NCBI GenBank assembly: GCA_963787675.1
Contig: CAWBDV010000004.1
Location: forward strand, 186,001 to 250,000
Direction: 5' to 3'
DNA: 64,000 bases
From: JAJPKK01 sp963787675
Lineage (GTDB): Bacteria; Pseudomonadota; Alphaproteobacteria; Rhizobiales; Xanthobacteraceae
Below are positions 8,891-17,836 of this stretch, piece after piece (position 1 is the first letter of the stretch; every line of letters begins with the position of its first letter). The translations under genes and the position numbers were made by a program. Below the pieces are notes generated by a model. The model searched no databases and was not told where the DNA came from. It saw only the letters and a program-made list of their open reading frames with translations.

Positions 8891-10600
8891 TTACAGCCCG
8901 AAGACGAACAGCATGGTCTGGTTGCGCTGCTCGCGCAGTTCCGGCGTCAGATTGTGACGTCCGGCGGTGATCTTGCTGATCCCCGAGATGATGGCGATGT
9001 ATTGCTTGCCGCCGGCCTGGAAACTCATCGGCGGGGCATTGAAGCCGGTGCCGACATTGATCTTCCACACCTGGTCGAGGGTAGTGTCGTCGTAGGCGAC
9101 GAGGCTGCCGTCGGTGAATGCGGTGAAGACGAGGCCGCCGCCGGTAGAGAGCACGCCGCTCACGTTCTGATAGATCGAATGCGCGCGCTTCTTGACCTCG
9201 CCGGTGATGGGGTCAGCCATCACGAGGTCGGACTCGGTGCGCTCCGGGCTCTTGAACGTGCGGCTGAAGTATATGCCCTTCTTAATCGACTCCTGATCCA
9301 TGGTCACTTCGTTGCACATCGCCATGGTCGGGATGTACACGAAGCCCGTCTTCTTGCTGTAGGACGGCGGGAAGTAGTTGTTGCCTCCCGACATCGCCGG
9401 GCACAGCGTCTTGGTGGGATCGGCGGTCGTGAAGTTTTGACGGCCGGAATAGACCTGGATATCGCGATTGGGATTGTAGTCGACCGGCAAGCCGGTTTTC
9501 TGATCGATGCCCGCCGTCCAGTTCACTTTGGGCACATAGGGCTTGGCCATTATGGTCTGGCCGTTGGCGCGCTCGAACGAATACAGAAAGCCATTGCGCG
9601 CCGCATGGGTGACGATCTTGCGCGGCTCACCGTTGACGACGGCGTCGATCAGTATGTTCGAGCCTTCTTCGTCGTAGTCCCACATGTCGCCGGGCGTGTA
9701 CTGGTGATACCAGTTCATCTTGCCGGTGTCCGGATTCCACGAGATGAGGCTGTCGGTATAAAGGTTGTTGCCCGGCCGATAGTACGGATCGGACCACGGC
9801 ACGGGATTGCCGGTGCCCCACAGTACCTGATTGGTGGTGGGATCGTATGAGCCCGTCACCCACAAGGCGCCGCCGCCGGTGCGCCAGGCGTTGTTGGTGT
9901 CCTTCCAGGTCTCGGAGCCGGGCTCGCCGGGCCCCGGAATGACGTACTTGCGCCACAGCTCTTTGCCCGTCGCGGCATCGACCGCGAGGATGTAATCGCG
10001 CACGCCGTTGTCGCCGCCGGATGCGCCGACGATGATCTTGTCCTTGACCGGCAGCGGCGCCGCGGTGAACTGCAGGCCGTTCTGGCCGTCGGAAATATTG
10101 GTCTCCCAAACGGTTTTGCCGGTGTCCTTGTTGGTGGCGACAAGCCGCGCGGGATGGTTCGCGACTGAAATGACGAAATTGCCCCACAGGGCGACACCGC
10201 GGTTCGCATCGGGCGCCTTCTCCTGGCCCGGATCCATGCGCCACACGATGCGGCCGACATCGCCGGAGCGGGCATCGATCTTGTAGACCACGCCCCACAG
10301 GTCGATCACGTAGAGGAATCCATCCTCCGCAATCGGCGTCGATTCATTGTTCTCGTTGACCGACGTGCCGCCGATCGCGACGGCGTAGGCGAGTTTCAGC
10401 GACTTGATGTTGTTCTTGTTGATCTGCTCGAGCGGCGAATAGCGCTGCGAGTCATAGGTGCGGTGATTGGTGAGCCAATTGCCGGGCTCGGGATTGGCGA
10501 GCCGTTCCGGCGTGACGTCGGCGGCGATCGCCGGGGCGGCGAGCGCGGCGGCGCCAGCGAGCAGAAGCGCGCGCAGGCAACGGTAGTGACGAGATTCCAT
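8891..10600 (-). CDS. PQQ-dependent alcohol dehydrogenase, lanthanide-type active site (copy 2)
   Basis: A 569-residue paralogue of the adjacent gene with long identical blocks and a signal peptide ending AAPAIAAD. It shows the same GDMWDYDEEG motif (Asp308 and the lanthanide-associated Asp310), the same Asp197 in place of the usual Glu (ASGGDNGV), GTGNPVPW, and the C-terminal RNQTMLFVFGL. The ATG at 10600 follows a strong GGGAGGAA site. Order on the minus strand is copy 2 then copy 1, with a hairpin between. It likely arose by tandem duplication. No cytochrome cL gene and no pqq biosynthesis gene lies beside it. Confidence 0.9.
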   Translation of the reverse strand: MESRHYRCLRALLLAGAAALAAPAIAADVTPERLANPEPGNWLTNHRTYDSQRYSPLEQINKNNIKSLKLAYAVAIGGTSVNENNESTPIAEDGFLYVIDLWGVVYKIDARSGDVGRIVWRMDPGQEKAPDANRGVALWGNFVISVANHPARLVATNKDTGKTVWETNISDGQNGLQFTAAPLPVKDKIIVGASGGDNGVRDYILAVDAATGKELWRKYVIPGPGEPGSETWKDTNNAWRTGGGALWVTGSYDPTTNQVLWGTGNPVPWSDPYYRPGNNLYTDSLISWNPDTGKMNWYHQYTPGDMWDYDEEGSNILIDAVVNGEPRKIVTHAARNGFLYSFERANGQTIMAKPYVPKVNWTAGIDQKTGLPVDYNPNRDIQVYSGRQNFTTADPTKTLCPAMSGGNNYFPPSYSKKTGFVYIPTMAMCNEVTMDQESIKKGIYFSRTFKSPERTESDLVMADPITGEVKKRAHSIYQNVSGVLSTGGGLVFTAFTDGSLVAYDDTTLDQVWKINVGTGFNAPPMSFQAGGKQYIAIISGISKITAGRHNLTPELREQRNQTMLFVFGL

Positions 10601-10761
10601 GATGGTTCCTCCCTCGATGACTGGTTGTTGGCTTAAGTCTTATCATGCATCGTCGGCAGATTGAAATTGCGACGGCAGCCGGATTGCGCCGCTGCAATCT
10701 CTCGCGGATTGCGAGTTTTGCCGCGCAAAATTTGCGCGCGTCGATCAGTGCCTGTCCGACA

Positions 10762-11160
10762 TCATTCCTGATTGAACGGGCTGCACTTCGCGTTTTCCGC
10801 GAAGCGACGGTCGAAGCTGACCGTTCCGCCATCGATCGGAACCAAGGTTGGCGGCAATTGGCGCGTGTATTGATTGACGATCACTGACTTCTTGTCGGGA
10901 GCGAGGCTCACGCGGACCGGTTCGAGCACCTTGCCCTTCTGCGCCCCGGTGAGATCGAGACTGTAAGCGCCCATCAGCTGCCCGCCGAATTTGACGTTGG
11001 CGAGCCCTCGCCCGGTGACCGCGGATTCGGGAATGTAGACTTCCATTTTTGCGTCGCCATTCTCGCAGGAGAACACGCGGCGCATCGCAACATCCGCGCC
11101 GAATGCCGGAACGGCGATGCCGGTCATCGTCATGGCAAGGGTCAAGGCGGCAAGCTTCAT
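10762..11160 (-). CDS. Small secreted protein of unknown function
   Basis: A 132-residue protein with a clear signal peptide (MKLAALTLAMTMTGIAVPAFGA) and a mature domain of about 110 residues. Two Cys (in FSCENGD and AKCSPFNQE) could form a disulfide. ATG 11160 was chosen because AAGGAATTTGAG precedes it and the signal peptide begins there. It lies upstream of the PQQ dehydrogenase pair on the same strand, 161 bases away, so a joint role in the periplasm is possible but unproven. I do not recognise the family. Confidence 0.65.
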   Translation of the reverse strand: MKLAALTLAMTMTGIAVPAFGADVAMRRVFSCENGDAKMEVYIPESAVTGRGLANVKFGGQLMGAYSLDLTGAQKGKVLEPVRVSLAPDKKSVIVNQYTRQLPPTLVPIDGGTVSFDRRFAENAKCSPFNQE

Positions 11161-11328
11161 CTCAAATTCCTTCCTGGTGTGACGCGCAGACCTTTGCGGA
11201 CAACGCTGCCGCCTGACTGCCGCGCACCGCAATCTTCGCCAGAGTTAACGCTTATGAAGACGGCAACAGTTGGGAACGCGCCCCGTCGCAACTGCCGATC
11301 GTGCGCGCGCGAGACACGTCACACGTGC

Positions 11329-12198
11329 TCACAAGGCGCCTTGTGAGGAAAGCGCAGGGCTTAGCTTCACGGTCTCGATCGGCGGCTTCGGCTTTCGAAC
11401 CTGGCCGAGGACGGTGATGGGCGGCGGGCCCGGGAACGGAGGGATGGGCGCACCGGGCGCGAGATCGGGAAGGGGAAGCACGCGGTAGCGGCCGATCAGG
11501 TCCTGCAGCGCAATCAATGAACGATCGATCTCGGTCGCGGCCGGCATGGGCACGCCGATGGCGAGCCGCTCCAGGGCGACCCGATAGCAGGCGGCGCGCG
11601 CCATCAGCGACCACTGCACCCAGCTGACGACAAGCTTGTTCTCCGCGACGCGTGCCATGGCATTGGCCCGCTCCCAGTCCGAGACCGTCGAGACGGCGGC
11701 CATGTTGGCCTGGCGTACGCGATCCATTTCGAGGACGCGTCGCGCCAGCAGGAAGAATGGGGGGATGCGCGTACGGTCGTTGCGGACGTCATCGCCCAAC
11801 TGCGCATAGCGCGCCGCTTCCGAACGATAGGTGGCCGCCAGCAGCCGGTGCACATAGGCCTCCTGGTCGAAGCGCCACCAATTGGGATGGAAGATGCGGC
11901 CGATGCCGTATTCGTTGAGGACGCTGTACCATTGCGCGCGGTCGAACGGCGACTCGATCAGCGGATAGGCAAGATCGCGAAGCAGCCGCTCGTCATCGGT
12001 GAGCGGATATTCGGAGACCGGGGCGCCGTTGCCCATCGCGGCCGTGGCGCCGACCCAGTCATGGATGCCGTCTGCTACAAGCCCGGGCTTGACGCGGTCG
12101 AAGTCTCCATTGACGGCGCAGCCGCCGAGCAAAAGCCCGGCAGCGAGCGCAGCAAGGACGCCGACCGATGCGCCAACGCGCTGCGAAGCTACGCTCAT
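11329..12198 (-). CDS. Predicted outer-envelope lipoprotein, function unknown
   Basis: A 289-residue protein with a lipoprotein signal (GVLAALAAGLLLGGCAVNG, lipobox LGGC). The mature part is mostly helical, with LTDDERLLRDLAYPLIESPFDRAQWY, a central basic region, and a Pro-rich tail (APIPPFPGPPPITVLGQV). Its ATG at 12196-12198 overlaps the TGA of the small gene upstream (ATGA), so the two are translationally coupled. It resembles conserved Hyphomicrobiales lipoproteins without an assigned function. Confidence 0.75.
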   Translation of the reverse strand: MSVASQRVGASVGVLAALAAGLLLGGCAVNGDFDRVKPGLVADGIHDWVGATAAMGNGAPVSEYPLTDDERLLRDLAYPLIESPFDRAQWYSVLNEYGIGRIFHPNWWRFDQEAYVHRLLAATYRSEAARYAQLGDDVRNDRTRIPPFFLLARRVLEMDRVRQANMAAVSTVSDWERANAMARVAENKLVVSWVQWSLMARAACYRVALERLAIGVPMPAATEIDRSLIALQDLIGRYRVLPLPDLAPGAPIPPFPGPPPITVLGQVRKPKPPIETVKLSPALSSQGAL

Positions 12199-12428
12199 GT
12201 TCGCGATGCGCGCCGCCGACGTTTTCCGCCCGAAGGCGTCTTAGGCGATTGGCTGGGCGATTGGCTGGGCGACTTGTTGGGCGATTCGTCTTGCGCGTTG
12301 CCTGGTGCCGTTGCGGCGCGCTCGACGCGGACCACAGGCAGGATGATCACGGTGGCGTCGTAAGGCGGCGCGGGCGGCAATTCGCGCACAATTCGTCGCA
12401 CTTCCGGAAAGGTAATGACCGCACCCAT
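12195..12428 (-). CDS. Small Ser/Pro-rich protein coupled to the lipoprotein gene
   Basis: A 77-residue product starting MGAVITFPEVRRIVRELPPA. ATG 12426-12428 is preceded by a strong AGGAGG site, which decides the start. The C-terminal half contains the repeat SPNKSPSQSPSQSP and ends in a basic GGKRRRRASRT. The stop overlaps the start of the lipoprotein gene. A repeat tract in the DNA encodes the SPSQ units, so length may vary between strains. The function is unknown. Confidence 0.65.
   Translation of the reverse strand: MGAVITFPEVRRIVRELPPAPPYDATVIILPVVRVERAATAPGNAQDESPNKSPSQSPSQSPKTPSGGKRRRRASRT
12244..12290. repeat. 12-bp in-frame tandem repeat, nearly four copies
   Basis: The unit GGCGATTGGCTG is repeated twice exactly, then as GGCGACTTGTTG and a partial fourth copy. 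It encodes the SPSQ/SPNK units of the small protein on the minus strand. The 12-base period keeps the reading frame if copies are gained or lost. Confidence 0.8.
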
Positions 12429-12579
12429 ATCGCCTCCTGGAGGATCGCGAATCGCCGAGCCCCCCCACCGGGTGCGGCGATGGCAACGATTAGCGCCGGG
12501 CATGGTTAACGCTCCGCTAACGGCGCCCGAGGTAGAAGGTGGCGGCGAATCCATTTGGGCGGGCAACAAGGTTAACGGC

Positions 12580-13635
12580 GTGAACGAAGAGAATTCGACT
12601 CAGAATTCGACCCCGAATGAAGTCCTGATGGGGCTTGGCGCTCGGCCGGGCGCCGACATGACGGCGCGGCTCCTGCTCGCGCTTACGGCTCTTTATACGC
12701 AGAAGGCCAACCACTCGCAGGAAGAACAGCGCCACTACGAGGAGCTGGCGCTGCGCCTCATCGAGCGCGTCGACGGGGCGACCCGCACCACCGTCGCCGG
12801 TATCCTGCAGGGGTATGGCCACGCCCCGATCGCGATTTTGCAGCGGCTCGGGGTTGCACCGCCTGCGGCCGAGGAATTTACGGCACCGGCCGAAAGCACC
12901 GCTGCTGCAGTTTCGGCCGTTGCTGCAGCTTCTGAGGATCAACCGGCTACCTCGCTTCCGCGCGACGAGGCTGCACAGCCGGTTGAACCGAGCGCGATCG
13001 CATCGCTTCCAACCGAGGACCTGCCGGGTCCTGCCGAACTCGGCGACGCCTTCTTTGCGGCCTCGGCAGCTGAGCGGCGGCGGCTGCTTTCGCTGTTGCC
13101 GTCCGAGACCATGGATGTGAGCGCGAGTGAGACCGAGCCCCAAAATGCCGGGTCACCCTTCGCGGCCCTCGATGCCGCCGCGTTGGAAGGCCGGATCGGC
13201 CAGTTCTTTCGCGAATTCGAACGCTGTCTTGCGATTCCGCGGAGCCTGTGCGAGCGCATCGTCAACGATGCGTCGGGCGAGCCGATGGTGGTGGCGGCGC
13301 GCGCGAGCAATATGCCGATCGCGGTGCTGCAGCGCGTCCTGCTGCTCGTCAATGCAGCCGTCGGCCGTTCGGTCCAGCGCGTCTACGATCTCACCGAGCT
13401 TTATCACGACCTCGACCGCGGCGCGGCGGTCAAGCTTCTCGCGCTATGGCGCACGCAGGCAAAGCCTGATGTTGCGCCCGCCGAGCCTATCGAAAGCAAG
13501 GCTGGCCAGCGCGAGTTGTCGGCGGCGGCTTTGCGCTCGCGCTTCGGCGCGCTCGCCGCGCGGGTCAAGGATCAGGCCGTCAACCCACGACCCGGTCAAG
13601 GAAGTTTCGCCCGTCGCGATCTTCGATCTCGATGA
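12580..13635 (+). CDS. DUF2336 domain protein
   Basis: An acidic, mostly helical cytoplasmic protein of about 350 residues. The N-terminal part (LLLALTALYTQKANHSQEEQRHYEELALRLIERV) and the later repeats (IPRSLCERIVNDASGEPMVVAARASNMP and IAVLQRVLLLVN) match the DUF2336 helical-repeat family of Alphaproteobacteria, often linked to cell-cycle or two-component proteins. A middle Ala/Glu/Pro-rich linker spans about residues 110-200. GTG 12580 (VNEENSTQN) is preferred because AAGG precedes it; an ATG at 12502 is possible. The 3' end overlaps the convergent DUF1491 gene by 56 bases. Confidence 0.8.
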   Translation: MNEENSTQNSTPNEVLMGLGARPGADMTARLLLALTALYTQKANHSQEEQRHYEELALRLIERVDGATRTTVAGILQGYGHAPIAILQRLGVAPPAAEEFTAPAESTAAAVSAVAAASEDQPATSLPRDEAAQPVEPSAIASLPTEDLPGPAELGDAFFAASAAERRRLLSLLPSETMDVSASETEPQNAGSPFAALDAAALEGRIGQFFREFERCLAIPRSLCERIVNDASGEPMVVAARASNMPIAVLQRVLLLVNAAVGRSVQRVYDLTELYHDLDRGAAVKLLALWRTQAKPDVAPAEPIESKAGQRELSAAALRSRFGALAARVKDQAVNPRPGQGSFARRDLRSR

Positions 13636-13927
13636 TCCACACGTCGGGATCAAATCGAACCTGGCGGGTCAAATAGGCTTCGGCATCCGCGTCAGCCGCC
13701 GGCATGACCTTGAGCGCCGGACTGAACGCGCGGTCGGTCGGAGATTGCTCGGCAAAAGCTGACTGCGGGGCCGGCGCGAAGACGTCGGCGGTGCCGTCAA
13801 GGCGATTGACCTTGATGAAGATCGCGCCGGCCTCATCGGCGCCGCGCCGGCGCACGGCGGCGAATATGCCTTCGACGAAACACCGCCGCACATAGGCCGC
13901 GACCCACAATCCGGATTTCAGGCGCAT
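13580..13927 (-). CDS. DUF1491 family protein
   Basis: A 115-residue protein matching the DUF1491 pattern: RLKSGLWVAAYVRRC at the start, GADEAGAIFIKVNRLDG in the middle, and VRFDPDVWIIEIEDRDGR near the end. The family is small, cytoplasmic and confined mainly to Alphaproteobacteria, with no known function. It converges on and overlaps the DUF2336 gene, and is the next minus-strand gene after folK (gap of 41 bases). Confidence 0.9.
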   Translation of the reverse strand: MRLKSGLWVAAYVRRCFVEGIFAAVRRRGADEAGAIFIKVNRLDGTADVFAPAPQSAFAEQSPTDRAFSPALKVMPAADADAEAYLTRQVRFDPDVWIIEIEDRDGRNFLDRVVG

Positions 13928-13968
13928 GTCGATGGGCTTTTTTTTCGTCGGCGTCGGGTCTTCTTATA

Positions 13969-14469
13969 TCAGCGTGGCGGCAGCTTCTCGATGCCGTTTG
14001 TGGACACCTGAGCTACCGCGTCGACAACGCGGATGCCCCTGATTCTGAATTCGGGCGCGATCTCGGCGAGCGGCACCAGCACGAAGGCCCGTTCGAACAC
14101 GCGCGGATGGGGCAATGTCAGGCCCGGCTCGTCGATCGCGACCTCGTCGTAGGCGATGATGTCGATGTCGAGCGTGCGCGGTCCCCAGCGCTGCTCGTGA
14201 GCACGGTCGCGGCCGAACGCGGTCTCGATGCGGAGTGCCCGTTCGAGGAGCACGCATGGCGCAAGCGCGGTCTCGACCACGAGCGCGAGGTTGGTGAAGG
14301 CCGGCTGATCGGTCACGCCCCACGGCGGGGTCGTGTAATCCGATGAGCGTGCGACGAGCCGCACCGCGTCTCCATCGCACAATGCCGCCACAGCGTGGTC
14401 GAGCGTCGTGCGCACGTCGTGTCCGCCGTAGCCGACATTGCCGCCGATCGAGATCAGCGCTCGCGCCAT
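13969..14469 (-). CDS. folK: 6-hydroxymethyl-7,8-dihydropterin pyrophosphokinase (HPPK)
   Basis: HPPK transfers pyrophosphate from ATP to 6-hydroxymethyl-dihydropterin, giving the substrate of FolP in folate synthesis. The 166-residue protein shows the family signature RWGPRTLDIDIIAYDE, with Mg-binding Asp residues in DIDII. It also has YTTPPWGVTDQPAFTNLALVVET and PHPRVFERAFVLVPLAEIAP. It lies 34 bases downstream of folP on the same strand. folB, commonly between these two in rhizobia, is absent here. Confidence 0.96.
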   Translation of the reverse strand: MARALISIGGNVGYGGHDVRTTLDHAVAALCDGDAVRLVARSSDYTTPPWGVTDQPAFTNLALVVETALAPCVLLERALRIETAFGRDRAHEQRWGPRTLDIDIIAYDEVAIDEPGLTLPHPRVFERAFVLVPLAEIAPEFRIRGIRVVDAVAQVSTNGIEKLPPR

Positions 14470-14503
14470 GACATCCGCAGCGTATCGATGCGCCGAAGCC
14501 CGT

Positions 14504-15367
14504 TCACGACTGCTGCCCGATCGCGGTCATGATGCGCAGCGCCTGAACCGTCTCGGCAACGTCGTGGGCGCGGATGATCGCCGCGCCGTGCTCGACGGCG
14601 AGCACATGGGCGGCGATCGAGCCGCCGAGGCGGCGGTCGGGCGACGCCGGCGTCACCGCATTGATGAAGCGCTTGCGCGAGGCGCCGACGAGAAGCGGCA
14701 GTCCGAACCGGCGCAAGCGATCGAGCCGCGCGATCGCCGTCATGCTCTGCTCCGGCGTCTTGCCGAAACCGATGCCGGGATCGAGCACGATCGCGTCGCG
14801 GGCGATCCCGGCGCGGTCCGCGATCGCAAGCGAGCGTTCAAAAAACGCTTCGATGTCCTTGATGATGTCGAGGTGCGGATCGGCCGCTTCGCGATTGTGC
14901 ATGATGATCACGGGCACGCTGCGGCGCGCGACAAGCTTCGCCATGTCGGGATCGCGCTGCAGGCCCCAGACATCATTCGCCATCGCGGCTCCCTGATCGA
15001 GCGCCCATTTCGCCACTTCGGCCTTCATCGTGTCGATCGAGACCGGCGTGCCGAAGCGCACCACGGCGGGCAGCACGGCCGCGAGCCGATGCAACTCCTC
15101 CGCGGCTGAAACGGCTTCGGCCCCGCCGTAGGGTCGCGTCGATTCCGCGCCGATATCGATGATATCGGCGCCGTCCGCGATCATTTGTTGCGCATGGGCA
15201 ACCGCCACGTCAGGCTTGAGAAATACACCGCCGTCGGAAAAGGAATCCGGCGTGACGTTCAAAACTCCCATCACGATCGGGCGCCGCAACGCCAAGAGCT
15301 GCGTCAGGAACCCCGCGCCGTGCGTCGGCGCAGCCTGCCTCGCAGTCGAGTGGGATGCCGTCGTCAT
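14504..15367 (-). CDS. folP: Dihydropteroate synthase
   Basis: Condenses p-aminobenzoate with hydroxymethyl-dihydropterin pyrophosphate. The TIM-barrel signature 1 is MGVLNVTPDSFSDGG, followed by ADIIDIGAESTRPYG (signature 2), VSIDTMKAEV, IVLDPGIGFGKT and LLVGASRKRFI. Start ATG 15365-15367 (MTTASHS) gives 287 residues, usual for the family; a longer upstream extension lacks similarity. It is the sulfonamide target and in an operon with folK. Confidence 0.96.
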   Translation of the reverse strand: MTTASHSTARQAAPTHGAGFLTQLLALRRPIVMGVLNVTPDSFSDGGVFLKPDVAVAHAQQMIADGADIIDIGAESTRPYGGAEAVSAAEELHRLAAVLPAVVRFGTPVSIDTMKAEVAKWALDQGAAMANDVWGLQRDPDMAKLVARRSVPVIIMHNREAADPHLDIIKDIEAFFERSLAIADRAGIARDAIVLDPGIGFGKTPEQSMTAIARLDRLRRFGLPLLVGASRKRFINAVTPASPDRRLGGSIAAHVLAVEHGAAIIRAHDVAETVQALRIMTAIGQQS

Positions 15368-15532
15368 GACTTTGCATGTGTGCGGTTGCTTCGGCGCTGT
15401 CAACAGAGTCCCGGCTGTCCAGCGCAAATCGTCCGCCGTTCCGGCCGATCGCAATGTCATGCCCGTGAACGCGGGCATCCGGCATCCCCGGCCTTCTGCT
15501 TGGAAGCGATGTGATCGAAAACGACGCGCGGT

Positions 15533-15567
15533 GGCTACTGGGTCGCCCGGTCAAGCCGGGCGACGAC
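15533..15567. repeat. Dispersed palindromic repeat A (copy 1)
   Basis: GTGGCTACTGG followed by the hairpin CGCCCGGTCAAGCCGGGCG. A near-identical copy lies at 20166-20200. The 337-base gap between folP and acs contains only this and repeat B, with no gene. Confidence 0.75.
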
Positions 15568-15586
15568 GAGGCTTCGTGTGCTATGC

Positions 15587-15691
15587 GTCATTGCGGGGCG
15601 CCGTAGCAAAGCGGAGGCGAGCCCGGAATCCATAACCCCGGTCTATGGTTATGGATTCCGGGCTGCCGGCCGCGCCGGCCTCCGGAATGAC
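15587..15691. repeat. Dispersed inverted-repeat element B (copy 1)
   Basis: A roughly 105-base element with imperfect inverted ends (CGTCATTGCGGGGCGCC and, at the right, GGCCTCCGGAATGACAAT). A second inner palindrome is GGAATCCATAACC with GGTTATGGATTCC. It shares layout and sequence with the element at 62703-62810. Folded as RNA it would form one long hairpin. It lies just downstream of acs. Confidence 0.75.
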
Positions 15692-15704
15692 AATGAGGAG
15701 GGAT

Positions 15705-17654
15705 CTACGCCGCGCCTTTGCGGTTCTGGCGGTTGTTGACAAGGTCGTCGACGACGGCGGGTTCCGCGAGCGTCGAGGTGTCGCCGAGATTGGCGAATTC
15801 GCCTTCGGCGATCTTGCGCAGGATTCGCCGCATGATCTTGCCGGAGCGCGTCTTCGGCAGGCTTGGGGCGAACTGGATCATGTCGGGCGAGGCGATCGGG
15901 CCGATCTCCTTGCGCACCCAGCCCACGAGCTCCTGGCGCAGCGCCTCGGTCGGCTGCTCGCCGGCCATCAACGTCACATAGGCATAGATGCCCTGCCCCT
16001 TGATGTCGTGCGGGTAACCGACGACCGCGGCCTCCGACACTTTCGGATGGGCGACGAGCGCCGATTCGACTTCGGCGGTGCCGAGCCGATGGCCCGCGAC
16101 GTTGATCACATCGTCGACGCGGCCGGTGATCCAGTAGTAGCCGTCGGCATCGCGCCGGCAGCCGTCGCCGGTGAAATATTTTCCCTGATAGGTGGAGAAG
16201 TACGTCTGCACAAACCGCTCGTGATCGCCGTAGACGGTGCGCATCTGCCCCGGCCAGGAATTGGCGATGCACAGATTGCCGGTCGCCTCGCCGTGCAGCA
16301 CCTTGCCCTCCCCATCGACGATCTCGGGCTGCACGCCGAAGAACGGCAGCGTCGCCGAGCCCGGCTTGAGCTTGATCGCGCCGGGGAGCGGCGTGATGAG
16401 GATGCCGCCGGTCTCGGTCTGCCACCACGTGTCGACGATCGGGCAGCGCCGCTCGCCGACCACGCGGTGATACCACTCCCACGCTTCCGGATTGATCGGC
16501 TCGCCGACGGTGCCGAGGAGCCGCAGCGTCTTGCGCGAGGTCTTCGTCACCGGTGCGTCGCCGCCCTGCATCAGGGCGCGGATCGCCGTCGGGGCGGTGT
16601 AGAAGGTGTTGACCTTGTGCTTGTCGATGACTTCCCAGAACCGCGAATTGGTCGGGTAGTTCGGCACGCCCTCGAACATCAGCGTGGTGGCGCCGTTCGC
16701 GAGCGGACCGTAGACGATGTAGCTGTGCCCGGTCACCCAGCCGACGTCGGCCGTGCACCAATAGATGTCGCCGTCATGATAATCGAACACGTATTGATGC
16801 GTGATCGAAGCGAACACGAGATAGCCGGCGGTCGTGTGCAGCACGCCCTTTGGTTTGCCGGTCGAGCCTGACGTGTAGAGGATGAAGAGCGGATCCTCGG
16901 CGCTCATCGGCTCGCAGGGACATTCGGCCGGCACCGTCTTTTCGATCTCGTCGTAATAGACGTCGCGCCCCGCCTTCATGGTGACGGCTGCGCCGGTGCG
17001 GCGGACGACGATGATCGAGGCGACGCCGCCGGCGCGCTCGGCGGCCATGTCCGCGTTCGATTTGAGCGGCACCTTGCGGCCGCCGCGCACGCCCTCGTCG
17101 GCGGTCACGACGATGCTCGACTTCGCATCCTCGATGCGGCCCGCGAGCGAGTCCGGCGAAAATCCCCCGAACACCACGGAATGGATCGCGCCGATACGCG
17201 TGCAGGCGAGCATCGCGAACGCGGCCTCCGGGATCATCGGCATATAGATGGTGATGCGGTCGCCCTTCTTGGCGCCGCGCGCCTTGAGGACATTGGCGAA
17301 CCGGCTCACCTCGGCTTGCAGCTGGCGGTAGGTGATCTTGCGGTCGTCCTTCGGATCATCGCCCTCCCAGATGATGGCGACCTGGTCGCCGCGCTTTGCC
17401 ACGTGCCGGTCGATGCAGTTGTGGGCGACGTTGGTGACGCCGTCCTCGAACCATTTGATCGAGACGTTGTGCGGATCGTAGGAGGTGTGCTTGACCTTGG
17501 TGAATGGCTTGAACCAGTCGATGCGCTTCGCCTCCTCGCCCCAGAATCCGTTCGGATCCTTGATCGAGCGCTGGTACATCGCGGCGTATTTCGCCGCATC
17601 GATGAAGGCGCGCTTTTTCCATTCTTCCGGAACGTCATAGACCTGGTCACCCAT
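15705..17654 (-). CDS. acs: Acetyl-CoA synthetase (AMP-forming)
   Basis: Activates acetate to acetyl-CoA through acetyl-AMP. The 649-residue protein has the N-terminal ACAS_N region (KRIDWFKPFTKVKHTSYDPHN), the AMP-binding P-loop LFILYTSGSTGKPKGVLH, the substrate-pocket segment VDTWWQTETGGILITPLPG, and the C-terminal acetylation-site motif LPKTRSGKIMRRILRKIA. ATG 17652-17654 (MGDQVYDVP) is preceded by GGAG and starts the conserved region; the longer open frame upstream is not conserved. Monocistronic on the minus strand, it would supply acetyl-CoA when acetate is formed from ethanol by the PQQ dehydrogenases (inference). Confidence 0.96.
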   Translation of the reverse strand: MGDQVYDVPEEWKKRAFIDAAKYAAMYQRSIKDPNGFWGEEAKRIDWFKPFTKVKHTSYDPHNVSIKWFEDGVTNVAHNCIDRHVAKRGDQVAIIWEGDDPKDDRKITYRQLQAEVSRFANVLKARGAKKGDRITIYMPMIPEAAFAMLACTRIGAIHSVVFGGFSPDSLAGRIEDAKSSIVVTADEGVRGGRKVPLKSNADMAAERAGGVASIIVVRRTGAAVTMKAGRDVYYDEIEKTVPAECPCEPMSAEDPLFILYTSGSTGKPKGVLHTTAGYLVFASITHQYVFDYHDGDIYWCTADVGWVTGHSYIVYGPLANGATTLMFEGVPNYPTNSRFWEVIDKHKVNTFYTAPTAIRALMQGGDAPVTKTSRKTLRLLGTVGEPINPEAWEWYHRVVGERRCPIVDTWWQTETGGILITPLPGAIKLKPGSATLPFFGVQPEIVDGEGKVLHGEATGNLCIANSWPGQMRTVYGDHERFVQTYFSTYQGKYFTGDGCRRDADGYYWITGRVDDVINVAGHRLGTAEVESALVAHPKVSEAAVVGYPHDIKGQGIYAYVTLMAGEQPTEALRQELVGWVRKEIGPIASPDMIQFAPSLPKTRSGKIMRRILRKIAEGEFANLGDTSTLAEPAVVDDLVNNRQNRKGAA

Positions 17655-17836
17655 CTGCCACTCCTTGGCGCTTTGCGCGTTTCCTCGGGCATTATTATGC
17701 GCCCCGGATTCCGAGCGCCACAAGCCTTCCCATGTCACACCTTGGTAGGTACTGAGTTGACCGAACGCAAATCGCCGTATGCTATGCTTCGGGTTCATTC
17801 GACCTCGCCGGCGACGGCGTCATTGGAGGAAAAGTG

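Noticed and set aside
7324..8970. Open frame of about 548 codons on the plus strand opposite a PQQ dehydrogenase
   Set aside because: Antisense shadow of a clearly recognisable quinoprotein gene; no family resemblance or ribosome site.
15368..15478. Longer start for dihydropteroate synthase
   Set aside because: The added residues are not conserved, while ATG 15367 gives the family's usual length.
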